This document shows, one piece after another, positions 1-11,400 of a DNA stretch of 64,000 nucleotides (positions are counted from its first letter, which is position 1; each line of letters begins with the position of its first letter). The position numbers and the translations under genes were made by a program. The stretch covers positions 62,001 to 126,000 of the forward strand of contig VIIQ02000020.1 in NCBI GenBank assembly GCA_007449985.2, given 5' to 3'. The DNA is from Desmodesmus armatus. Lineage: Eukaryota > Chlorophyta > Chlorophyceae > Sphaeropleales > Scenedesmaceae. Under the pieces are notes generated by a model. It saw nothing but the letters and a program-made list of their open reading frames with translations, had not been told where the DNA came from and made no database searches.

Positions 1-2
1 GC

Positions 3-104
3 AGCACTGACTTCAAGCAGGCTGTGCATTTCACCCGCAACATCGGCAACTTGGCTCGGTATCTGGATCGTGCTTCTGTGCGGGCTGCTATGGCGCAGTC
101 GTAG
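3..104 (+). CDS. C-terminal fragment of an unidentified protein
   Basis: Reading frame 3 is open from the window edge to a TAG at 102-104 and gives a 33-residue tail rich in Arg and Ala that ends in AMAQS. The tail has a helical, mildly basic character (RNIGNLARYLDR). The gene enters from the left of the window, so the domain content is unseen and no family was recognised. A 10-nt T run and CTG repeats follow immediately, which fits a 3' untranslated region. That this is a real exon is inferred from the sensible composition and the stop followed by non-coding sequence. Confidence 0.4.
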   Translation, partial: STDFKQAVHFTRNIGNLARYLDRASVRAAMAQS

Positions 105-142
105 GCTTGTGGACATGGCGGGTTTTTTTTTTGCTGCTGTGG

Positions 143-164
143 CGGTAACAATCCTCGCGCTACA
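143..164 (+). repeat. 22-nt perfect direct repeat, copy 1
   Basis: The 22 bases here recur identically at 833-854, 690 bp downstream, while the flanking bases differ. This is the left copy. Confidence 0.7.
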
Positions 165-832
165 TAATGTAGTGCAGGGTCACTGCACAGTGTAGGTATG
201 GTGTCAGCAGGGTTCTAGCTGTACCCTACTGTCACCTGGCCCTAGGTGCCTATACCTGCCAGCCTGTGCAGTGCACCTTGATCGGGTGGTTGTTGTCTTT
301 CTCTTGTTTTGCGTGTGTTACCGCCACAGTTTGCAGCCCTGTCCCTCTGTCCCTGCCTGCGCCCGTTGTGCTGTTGCAGATTGGTGTGTTTGTGTGTGGT
401 CATTTGGCCAGCTGTCTTGTGCAGTTGCCGGTGTGGCTTGGCTGGTGCAGCTTTGCGGTTGGTGTGGTTTCTCTTTTGGTGGGTCTCAGGCTTGTTTGGT
501 TGGGGGGGAAAGGCCTAGGCCTGACACAGCTTGGTGTAGAAATGCATGCAATGCTGTGTCATTCCTAGCAGAGTCGGATCAGCCTGAGCCCCACAGTAAG
601 GTTGTGAGGGTTGCAGTGGTTGGAGCAGTTGGAGTAGTTGAAGCAGTTGGAGAAGTCCTGTGGTAGCAGTTGTGGCAGCAAGCCGTGGCAATTGCAGCAG
701 GTGTGTCAGGTTTGAGCCCGCATGTGTGTACAACACACTGTGAAGGGCCAGGTTCAGGTCAATGTGCTGACAGTGTCATGCACTTGGAAAGGATGTGCCG
801 CCCAAAAGTGGTGTGCGTCGTCCAAAACAACT

Positions 833-854
833 CGGTAACAATCCTCGCGCTACA
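833..854 (+). repeat. 22-nt perfect direct repeat, copy 2
   Basis: Identical to 143-164. The two copies bracket about 670 bp without a convincing gene, so they could mark an old duplication or insertion. Confidence 0.7.
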
Positions 855-3302
855 GCGTGCTGTTGTATGCCGCCATTGTGTCTTGGTGGGCGCCCTTACC
901 GCAGAGTGCACAGACAGCGGTGCGTGCAGTTTGTACCACATGGTTGTCATCGGAAGCAGCAGGAAGATTGCCACATGCCAGTCTGTCGCAACAGATTGTG
1001 ATGGTGGCAGTCTGTTGGCTGTTGTCCATTGGCTTTCTGCTACATGGCAATCGCACTGCCTAGTGCGCAAGCTTGTGCATGGTTTGGATCTTGCAACCAG
1101 CCAGCACGGTGACAGCGTTGACTTGTTGTCTGCATGTTGTTGCGAGCAAGCCCCGAAAGAGGCAGGCTCTTTGCAGTCCCATCGCATCTGTGATATGCAG
1201 GCCTTGAACTTGAAGCCCACATGATGTAACAGTGACAATTTGGTTTGATGAGAGATGAAAGACCACACATGGCCCTTGCTGCAGGGATAGCAAGGGCCCC
1301 GGCTGAAAACACATCCATCTGCCTTGCATGATGCTGCAGCACATCACTTCAGTGCTTGGTTTTAGTGCAACTGCCTGCAGACTGGAATCACTGTGGATTG
1401 TTGTACTGCCCACAAACTAATTACAAGACACTCAGACAAAGCAAGCAAGCAGACAGCTATCCCCCCATTGCGTGCTCCTCACACTGTCAGTCAACGTGCT
1501 CCGAAGCCCAATATGTTACATGAACGCCCTCCCCCGCCGGTCATGAAACAGCAGTCAACCCTGCATGTCACAAGATAGAGCGGCCAGCAGCCAGGCCAGA
1601 ATGCGCATTATGCATGACACATCCGCGGCAAGCAGCAAGAGTGGCAAGCGTTCTAGAGGTGTATCATCACAGACGCGCCTGCAACAGGCACCTGTGCTGA
1701 CTGTATCCCTAACAACATCCCCAAGCTTCTGACCAGTGCGTCAACAACACCCCCTCATCAATGTACCCACCAATCAGGGTATTGGTGTGGGAGCTGCTCC
1801 CATACCTCAACAAAGTGCAGCATTTACTACAAGTCAAATGTCCAACCGCCAAATGGAATTGGTGCCAGCAGCGTGTCAGGCTTGCTGCGTCAGGCGAGCA
1901 CAGCAATCATGCGGGGCAAGCTTCAACAAAGCTAGGACATTAACTCAGACAAATGCACCCCTCATTCCGGGCTGGCACAGGCCATCCCTACACATGACTG
2001 CGATCATGTTCAGCGGACCGACAGTGCAGGGCCCTGTGCCCTGGGGGTCGGGTGAACTCTGAAGGAATCGGGGCAGGCTGCCTAGCGTGAGTCTCTCCCC
2101 GGGCCTCTGACAGGATCATCAACCATTAAAAACCAAACACACCCAACCACACCGCTACCAGTAGGCCATGGCAATCAAATAGTGAAGTGTCCTATAGCTA
2201 TCCCAACACACTCAGCCCTCCTGCACACCAGAGCCTTGAACAAACGACAGCAACAGGCTGTCGAACGCACCAGCCATGCAGTTGCAACCACTGCGGCCGG
2301 GGCTTTGACGTGTCGTGGTGTGCGGAAAGAATCCAGCCGATGCCACAGCAGCCACCCAGCCGCATGGAGATGAGCATAAGCTGCTTGCCAGTGATGTGCA
2401 CGGGCACTACGGCCCAGCACAGGCGGCAAACCGGCCTGCCATGACAACTCCAGCACACCAACAGGTGTGTAGTAAAGGCGTCGTTGACACCCCCCCTGTT
2501 CCCTCCCTCCCGCAGCAGCAACCATGAGCCATACACACAAAGGAATCAGGTCAGGTATGTGGCGTCAAGCATCCCCTGAATCACTGCAGCAGCAAAAAGA
2601 CATCGATATTCACAGCAACACACATACACATGCACACCTCACAAGCTCAACGTCACCCCGATGTGTCCACAGCACAAGCATTAGTGCGTGCCAGCCTTGC
2701 ACGAGCCAGCTGAACAACACCACACAACCACATATGTTGCCTCTGGGATGGGCGCGGTCACGCCTCTGTAATGGGAGCACTGTCAAACTCCATACAAAGC
2801 AAACGGTACTCAACAACAATGCTGTGAGTTGCAGATGCATGCATGGCACGGCAGGTATTCCCTGCTTTCAAAATGGCAAGATTCATATGTGGCGGCGATG
2901 GGTGCAGTGCAGCAGCCCAGGTTACCATTCAGGCACGCGCCTGACTAGGACCCATCCTAGCCACAGCGACACACAAACAACACAGTGGCTTGTGTCTTGC
3001 CGCATTGCGCGGCACTGCACACGCCAAGGCCCTCAAACTGATAAGAAGCCGTAGAATACCCCTGGTCAAGCAAGCAAACCGTTTGTGACAACAGCAGCCC
3101 TCAACACATCCAGCCAGGTGCGCTCACATGGGCGATGCTCCAGCAACACTCGCAACACCACGTCAGCAGCTGGTGTTGCAGCAACTGCAGGTGCCATGCA
3201 GCTGCCACAAAGACAAGCTGTTGGCATCAACACAGACACTTCCTGGCAAACTCCCATCCAGCCAAATAAAAGGATGACTGCACAGCAATCACACTCACTT
3301 CA

Positions 3303-3307
3303 TTACA
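3303..3307 (-). promoter_or_regulatory. TGTAA polyadenylation signal of the hydrolase gene
   Basis: The minus strand reads TGTAA 44 nt after the hydrolase stop codon. TGTAA is the usual polyadenylation signal of volvocalean nuclear genes. Confidence 0.6.
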
Positions 3308-3350
3308 GGCCACAACACATCTCTCGCATCACAACCCCGACAAGCCCCAT

Positions 3351-6300
3351 TCAACTGTCCATCTGTGCAGCACGGTACAAGTCGTCGTCGCTGCCTGCGC
3401 TGCCGGCGCTGCCGCTGCGCCTCTGGTGCAGGCCGCAGGCATACTGCAGCGTCTGCGTGGCGCTCTGCATGCATGCGAGGCTGCTGTCAGAGTCGATGTT
3501 GGACACCATGCTCCATGCGGGGCTAACGGTGGAACTGCGGCCGCCAAGCTGCTTGCTGGAGGAGCTGCGGGGGCTGGTTGGCAGTTGCACCATCTGCAGC
3601 ACACACACGCACAGGCCGTAGGCGCAGGAAGAGACACAGCATGGTGTTTATATGATTGCGATTGCAGGTCAGCAAATGACGAAGTGCTGGGCATCTGCCG
3701 ACTTGCCTTGACGCCCAACCATCTTTTGAAGCTTGAACAAAAAGCAAGGCTTGGCTGCTTCCATCACGCACGCATCACGCCAACCTGCTGCTGTCTGTCA
3801 TGCTCAGACCAGCAGCAAATCAGCAGCACCGGGGGTCGCCTGTGCACCATGCATGCATGCAGGCAGGCAGGCATTCCTGCACATCAACCAGCCGCTCACC
3901 TCTGCAAACTCAGCCAGGATCCTCTCCTGTGTGGCGGGTGAGAACAGGAAGTCTGCATGGTGCATCTTGGGGTTAAGCTGAATCCGCGCGTTTGTCTCGT
4001 GCTTCACCATGTGCTCCACATGGCGCACGGGCACCAAGTCATCCTGCGAGCACAGACAGCATTGCAGGTGGAGTCCACGTCGTGGCATGACGTGGTCGCA
4101 GCAACCCACCCAGCGAAAGAAGCAAGGTAGGTTTCCAGGGGCCTCCTGCACAAACCTGACTTGGTGTCAGCTGAACAGCCCCTATACCAGCTTACAGCAT
4201 AAAGACCTGTCATTTGTTGACTCACCTGCTCGCTCAGCACAAACAGGCTTGATGATGGGATCTCATCTGGCCACAGGTTGACATCAGTCCAGAAGAAGTT
4301 CCTGCTCACTGCTGCAGCTGTGTGGATGTCACGTGCGATGAACCAGGTGATGAGGCCTGCAGCACAGCAAGACATATTGAACATGTTGACCGTCATGTTG
4401 TGCATGCGATGCAGTGCATGCAGTGCAGCGACACAACATGTTGACGCACTTCCAAGCTCTTCACATGCTCAAGGTCAGCCATCAGCAAGGTTGTGTGCCG
4501 GTATGTCTGATGATGGAGCGGTCAGCATGCAGCTACAGTACACGGTGACCCTAGGCCTCCGGCTTCAGCACAAGCAAGGTATGCATGGTGTGATGGTGCA
4601 AGCTGTGGTCAAAAACAGAGGCCCAACTGCCATGCTTCTGGCCTTCAGGCACTACAGCTTGCCCACTACAAGCATACTACTGTCAAGTACATGCCAGCTG
4701 CACAGGCACACAAATTCCAAATGCTGGTCTGTTGCCGCACCTATCGCAGACCGCGCAGGGCTGTAGACAAAGTTGCTGATCAGGTGGCCACTCCACATGC
4801 AGCAGCACACTGGGTCGATCAGCGCCATGCTGTGCACCTGCAGGTCCCAGCACAGGTCAAAAATTCAAACAACAACCATCTCGATTTGAATTCAAACGTG
4901 CACCCAGTGCATACAAGCAAAGCATTCAGCAGGCAGCGCACCCAACCAGCACACACACATGCATGCCAACGTATGTGCAAGCATGGTATGGTGCAGGCAG
5001 ATTGCATGCGAAAGCTACTAGTAGCAGCAGTGGCGGCATCGTACCCTCTCAGGGATCAGCTTGAGCAGGCACGACACGTAGAAAGTCCCATAGGAGTGAG
5101 CCAGCAGTGATGCCTTGCTGATGCCGTGAAGGTCAAACATGGCAGACATATCCTTGGCAACCTGAAAGCAACACCATGATGGCCACAGAGATGAGTGAAA
5201 CAAATGTGGACAGCATCCAACATTGCAGCTGGCCACAGCATCTACAGCAGCAGATGGGCACACCCGATGATGTCTGCTCCTGTAGTTGTCACTGGTACAC
5301 ACGCGGAGGTGCCTCCCCCCGTGGACAGGTCGATTTGGCAGCGGCCTGTCTCGCCAAAGCATCAAAGCAGAGTGCTTCTGGTAACCGAACAGGATAAACT
5401 GCAGCACAGCAACATCAGCATTAAATCCTGAGATCGTCCGGATGCACCATCTGGCGTACCTGAGGTGCTGTGGGGATGTGATCTGTCCAGCGCATGGACA
5501 GGTGCTTGTACTCCACAGCAAGCACTGGCCGCTCCAGAGCAGTCACACGCAGCAGGAAGGGGATGTAGGGCAGCAGGCCGCCACCCACCCCATGCAGGAA
5601 CACCACTGGGTGCAGGTGGTCCTTGGAGGCGCGCTCCCTGCAGGAGGCCAGCACAACAGGACGTCAGCACAATAACAGCACGCCGCTCAGACGACGCATG
5701 GCACTTACAGGTAACTTTCAAACATGGTGCTGCCATCTATCGTGCAGGGTTACCGTACCACAGAGCAGTATGCAGCTGGGGCTGCCGGGATATAAGGCGC
5801 ATCTGCAGCTGGGACGGCAAAGCCATGGCTGCGCAAGTGAAAGGCGCTACTGCGCGGGGGCTTGGCCATGACAGGCACCAGCAGCTGCTGCCAGCCCAGC
5901 ACACAAGGCAGTCCTGCACTGCACCCCTGCCCTACATAGGACTGCGGCTGTCCAACACACAAGACTGTCCTGCACCACAACATCCCACTGCATCAGACTA
6001 TTGCTCCCCAGCAGCCATCCTGCGCTACACCATCCCACTGCACTATCGACTGGGGGTGGACGGTCCCAAGTCACACCAGACCGAGTTATGCATGGACTGA
6101 GCCTGCGCCATAGTTACCGCCAGGCAGGAGTCCCCAGCACCAGCACCTACCCGTGTGCTGCCTGCCGCTCTGTCGGCAGGTTGAAGGTGTAGTAGGTGTA
6201 TGGGCCATAGGTGTGACCCACAAAGCCTGCTGCCACGAGCATTATGTGCTTCAGTGCTGCAACGATCTCTGCCACCACATAGAAGGTGAGGGGCCTGTAC

Positions 6301-7539
6301 ATGACCTTGAGAGGCTCCTGCAGCACCAACAAATCAACCGCATGGCAGGACAGCATGACCTCAGCACAGGCTCAGTTTGTACTCCTGGTAGGCTTGTTTT
6401 GGTGTGACTTGCATGCATGCCGCCTTGCAACACGTGCTGAGAATGGGCACTATCTTGTACATTTTGGTTGCCAGGCATGCCCACCCAGCTGTCCAGCTGC
6501 TTGCGAGTCTCAGTCAAGTTGCAAACCGGTGTGCTGAGAGACTGCATCAACCCCCTCCTGCCATGCTGCATTCGCCTGACGCTCAGGACAACACACTGCC
6601 TCATGAGTAATACGTCGCAGACCGTGCATCTGCCATGCATCTGCTTGAACCCTCAAGCCTCGCCTGCAAGTGGTCAGTCACAGCAATCACCATTTCCTTT
6701 CGTGCTGGAGCTGCTCGACCCTCAGCACCCACAGCATCACTGTGACAACAACGCTACTGCCACCCCGCTATTTGAAAGCTGCTTCCTGAAAGCCTCACCT
6801 GCAAGTGGTCCAGGTACTCCAGCTCAGGGTTCACACCCTCCTCAAACCCTCCACCCCAGACCTTCTCCATGGCACACAGCATGGCCTCCACCAGATGGTC
6901 TCGGCCCTCGGCCTTGAGTTGGTCCCTGCGGTTTCAGCAGGGCGGGGAGCTGTGTCTTCAGCCCAAGTTTGAGGCTTGCATGCGGCTGTTGAGCTGAGGA
7001 TTGTGGTCTGATCTGCATCTGAACACATGGACTGTTGCACTGCTGATGACATGGGGTGGATGCCATGGGGTCCTAGGGTGCTGCCAGCTGCTGCGGGGGA
7101 TGCTAGCGGGCTGTGCTGATGTCCAAGGTTCCCTTTGTACTTACAGGGTTTTGTAGAAGTACCCTCGTGCTACCAGCTCGGCTGCATTACCCCTGCGGAT
7201 CTCCATGGTTGGGACGTTGTCAAACCAGCACTTGATCAGCTCAGCAATGGCTAGGAAGCGGACATTGTACTGGCTGCTGGCGTGCCACTTCTCGAAGAAC
7301 GCCCATCCATCGTGGTTTTCAGGGGCATGCACCTCTGGAATGGCATCCAGCTTGGCCCGCTTCCTGTGCCAGATGAAGTAAAAGGCCACCTCTGCTGCCA
7401 CCAGCACCACAGGGCCCCATGGCAGCACAGCTGCTGCTGCCCAGTAAGCAACGGTGCCTAGCGCTGCTGATGTGATGGTGAGCGCTGCAACGCATCTAAG
7501 CTGGAGCTGTAGCAACAGGCGCCTGTTGGGGCCTGTCAT
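3351..7539 (-). CDS. Membrane-anchored alpha/beta hydrolase (9 exons)
   Basis: Exons on the minus strand: 7539-7145, 6925-6799, 6317-6151, 5637-5460, 5161-5045, 4837-4741, 4356-4226, 4043-3900 and 3593-3351. All phases agree and give 532 residues. The start is the ATG at 7539. Residues 10-55 hold one or two hydrophobic segments, suggesting an N-terminal membrane anchor. The fold is an alpha/beta hydrolase: oxyanion motif HGVGGG at about residue 245, nucleophile elbow AHSYGT with Ser about 312, an acid within DDLVPV at about 405, and the catalytic His in HHADFL at about 433. The last 80 residues are a Ser/Gly-rich tail with no recognised domain. Substrate is unknown; lipase, esterase or acyltransferase activity are all possible. 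The gene lies head to head with the sulfate-binding protein gene. A decoy copy of the end of exon 2 lies in intron 2. Confidence 0.85.
6655..6675 (-). repeat. Decoy copy of the exon 2 3' edge
   Basis: This intronic segment repeats the end of exon 2 and its donor (6790-6810) with a single change that turns the donor GT into GC on the minus strand. It is one of the splice-junction duplications described in the findings. Confidence 0.6.
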
Positions 7540-8403
7540 GCTGCTGCTGTTGCAGTGGGAATCCCAGATCACTGCTCAGATGAAAGGAGGACCCGCTGAA
7601 GCCCTTAGAAGGGTGCTGAAAGACAGTATGCTTCAACACACGTGTGCTGCCATGCCCCAAGAGAGCGACCCCAGTATTTTGGCCCACTGGATGATGCTGT
7701 TGTCCTGCGTGTTACGCTTGCACCGCGGTTTGGTGCAGTGCAGTCACAAGCACGATCGATCAGATAATATTGAAAGTACTGTGATGGTCACAAGCGTCCA
7801 ACCAACTCAATGAGAAGCACCAACGAGCGGAGGGGGAGCGAAAGTGCGTCTCTCAAGGAACAACGAGTGAGGCAAATTCATCAATTGCGGATGAAGATGG
7901 CTGTGTCTGTGTGTGAGACAAGGCTCTTGTCAACCGGGTCTTAGAGAAAACTCGAGGTCCGAGGAGAAATGGAACCAAGAGCGTACAGCCGACTGCGACA
8001 AGACAATTGACACCGTATGACAGTAGACGCCATGAAGGGGCTCAACAGGTGGACTTCGGAAGCTGTGGGGAACGGTTTGTCATGCACATGTTCATGCAGT
8101 CCATGCAAACAATGCTTATTTGGACCGCTGTGGTCATGCGGACCATTTTGCTGCACTGTAATTGTCAAAAGGTTTTATCTTTCAACCTGTAAACATAATG
8201 TAGACAATGCGCGTGGTGACAGTGCATGCTTAAGGTTTTACAACCTGCTTTGCGTTGTTCAGTATGCACATCCCTGTGATCAACTTATTGACTTTGTCCG
8301 TAATCAAAACGAGCAGCTTTTGTTTTTCACTGTGCTGCCAAACTTGGATCAACAGTCAGATCTGCACAAGTCACTGCAACTCGGACTATGCAAACACAGC
8401 TTG
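7540..8403. promoter_or_regulatory. Divergent promoter region between hydrolase and sulfate-binding protein genes
   Basis: About 0.86 kb separates the two head-to-head starts, so both promoters must lie here. No clear TATA box or named sulfur-response element could be identified. An open frame beginning at ATG 8017 runs through part of the region, but its Cys-rich product does not resemble a transit peptide. Confidence 0.4.
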
Positions 8404-11400
8404 ATGTTCGGGGCTCGGCTTCAGCGCTTCCTGAAGGTACTTATCCGGATCAGTGCGATGTGGGAAGACCACTCATCAGCATCAGCATCAGCTGGACCAA
8501 CAGCAGCAGCAGCACCATCACTAGGCAGCAGCAGCAGCAGCACACGCAGCAGCAAGCATGACAGTACGGGGTGCTTTCTTCGGTGCATGTGTATGCACCT
8601 GCGTCCTCACGGCTTGTTGGATCGCACATGCAGGCACCCAACCGGACACCACCAGAATAATACAGCAGCGCAGCAGGTGTGCTGTGCTCCTCTCTCATTG
8701 TTCTGGCCTTGCGCGTGGCAACCTAGGCTGCATAGCTTTAGCAAATTTTCGGACCCTCTCCACCCATACTCTTATCCAGTCCAGCTTGTGTGGGGAGCCG
8801 CTTTGGGGGTTGCGGGCTGGGTGGCTGGGGGGGGGGGGCAGCAACAGCACACATGCATACAGCCATATGCATGCAGGATCCGCAGAGACCTGTTCTTCCG
8901 TCTGGGCAGCTGCATGTTTTCATTCATGCACTGCTTTGAACTCTGTGCCTGCAGACCAACACCCCGGTGGCTATTTGGCATAAGCCTGTCAGGAGCAGCA
9001 GCCCTCAGCCCAGCACAAGCAGCAGCAGCGGCAGCAGTCAGCCAGCAACAGCAGCAGCAGTTTCCGCATCCCTTGCTCAGTCATGGAGGCAATGGGGGCT
9101 GGGGCAGCAGCGGCGGTTCTGGCGGTGGCAGTTCAGGTGGGTGGCAGGAAAGTCTGCATGCTATAACATGATCGCTTGCTATCCATGCAGAAACCATCAT
9201 TCCTGGCTTAGCTTGTCAGTCTCCTGATTGCATACATATCATCGCATGTGATTGCAGATGAACCTGACCTCAGCAGCACAAGTGGCTGCACACACCCTCA
9301 AGACCTGAGGCTCGCTGGCTACTGCTTGCTGATCAGATGCTTGCTGGCTAGTGCCTACAGTGAGCCTCTGTTGACTCCTGAATGTTTCTCCACCATCTTG
9401 ACTGCAATGTACCGCACCATATCTCTGTACCGTCCCACCTTGTATCTGCAGGCGGCTCTGGTTCACCTGGCCCCCAGCCGCTGGCGTTGATAGCAGCAAA
9501 CAAGGAGCCGCTGGTGCTGACACTCGCGTCATTCGCAGTGACAAAGCTGGCGTACGTCAGGCTGACGAAGCTGTTCCGGGACCAGTACCTGTCAGAGAAG
9601 GGCATTGATGTGCGGTTCAGGCTCACGTTTGCAGGCAGTGGAGTGCAGGTGGGGGGTGGAGGGGGTGGGGGAATGGGGGAAGTGGGAGGGGAGGGGGGGA
9701 GAGTGACGGGATGGAGCACTATAAGGGGGGCGGGGGGGGGGGGGGAGAGCGGGGGATTGGGGGGGGGGGACAGCCACTACAAGCTGCACCTTAAACAGCA
9801 AGCACGCACAGATTCGTCAAGTGAGTTCTAATTGCCTATGTCTTGGTCGTATCCGCCGCTAATTCAATTGTCACACAAATCCTTGAAGATTTTTTTTGGT
9901 CCTTGAAAGTTTGTGTGTGCTATCGGTTTGTCCTGCCATAACAAGACTTGAAGGCATGCTGGTACTCCCAATCCTTGCAAGTCTGCGCCCTTGTATTCCG
10001 TTGTTGGAGTTGTGCCCCTTGTTTTTGATGCGGGAGGACCCTCCAGCTTCCAGGACAAGGGGTGCCACACAAGAATGGAATACCAGTACGCTGACTTGAA
10101 AGGCTGGGGATTACTTGACCGCCGCCATGTCAGGTTTCAGTGCAGGGCTTTGAAGGGATTGTGGAGGAGAGGGGTGGGAGACTGCGGTGTGTGTAGAGAG
10201 TGGGGTGTGAGGGGGTGTGAGGGGAGTGTGGATAACATGTGTGCCCCCCTGGCAGGCATCACTGCTCACAGCGCTGCTTTGTGACATAGCATTCCTTGTG
10301 CATGACAGCTGCATCCTCAAGTTCAGTAGGTCCAGAAGTGTTTTAAAATTGAGGGTGCTGAACAACATCCCCTGGCTGCAGGCACACGCCAAAGGCTGCT
10401 GCACAACCCCTTGCAACGTCATGAACTGCAAACACTTACGCCCTCCTATCTTCACAAGTACTGCAAGTCACTTCGGGGCTTGCCTGGCAGGTGCAGTGAT
10501 TAGGGTTTCACCTGAGAAGACTGCTTTGAACAGGGCAGGCTGCTGTTACAAGCATGCAGCAGATCTGCTCTAGAGTTGGAATTTGCAACATCATCTTTCT
10601 CAACTCCCATTCCCTGCTTTGTGTTGATTACATTTTGTTCAGGCTCGTGCCGTGATTGACGGCTTGCCGGCAGATGTCGTGGCGTTGGCGCTGCCGCTGG
10701 ACGTGCAGAAGATCGCTGACGCCGGGCTGCTGCGGCCCGACTGGCGCAAGATGTACCCGCTGCAGTCTGTAGGTGAGTGGCTGCCGCCAGGGTCTAGGCT
10801 AAACCCCAATCCTAAACCATAAACCCAAAGCTAGTGACGCTGGGCTGCTGAGGCCCGACTGGCGCAAGATGTACCCGCTGCAGTCTGTCGGTGAGCGGCT
10901 CCCACAGCAATATGCCTGTCGCTGTCACAGGCTTGAGAGTCTGACGAGGTCTTGGGATCTATGGGATCTATGGGATCTATGGGATGGTCTCAGTGGGTGC
11001 AGGCGGCATTGAAAGCTAATCGACATGGCAGTGGTCACCGGTATGCTGTGGCGCCCTCGCAGCTGCAGAAGCAGCCATACATCCTTTGTTCACAGTGAAG
11101 CAGGCGCTTTGTCAGCGTCGGCGGCAGGCTGCTTGCCAGCCCGGCTGTGTTTCTAGCACTGCTTGGTGATTGCAGCGGCAGGGAGAGTGGCTCTGTACCG
11201 TGTGGCTTGCAGTGCCATTGAAAATAAAATAAAATATGAATAAAAAAATAAAGATAAATAAAGTAAATAAAATTTTTGGCTGATCTTTACCTGTCTGCTC
11301 CTGTTTTGCTGTGTGCAGTGTGCGAGACTGCTGTTGCGCTGGTGGTGCGGAAAGGCAACCCCAAGAATGTGCGCACTTGGGAGGACTTGTTGCAGCCAGG

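Larger units (their letters stand above)
105..3302. other. Intergenic region without recognisable genes
   Basis: Open frames on both strands (for example 670-1224 plus and 759-1268 minus) lack ATG-led, family-like or splice-consistent sequence and have Cys/His/Trp-rich composition typical of chance frames in this DNA. Apart from the 22-nt repeat pair and a T run near 122-132, nothing can be supported. The left part is probably the 3' UTR of the truncated gene; the right part is downstream of the convergent hydrolase gene. Confidence 0.5.

Noticed and set aside
670..1268. Overlapping frames of 184 (+) and 169 (-) codons
   Set aside because: Cys/His/Trp-rich with no domain, no splice partner and open on both strands; looks like chance.
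8017..8403. ATG 8017 as start of the sulfate-binding protein
   Set aside because: The N-terminus it gives is Cys-rich and not transit-peptide-like, and it would need read-through of probable intron sequence up to 8886.
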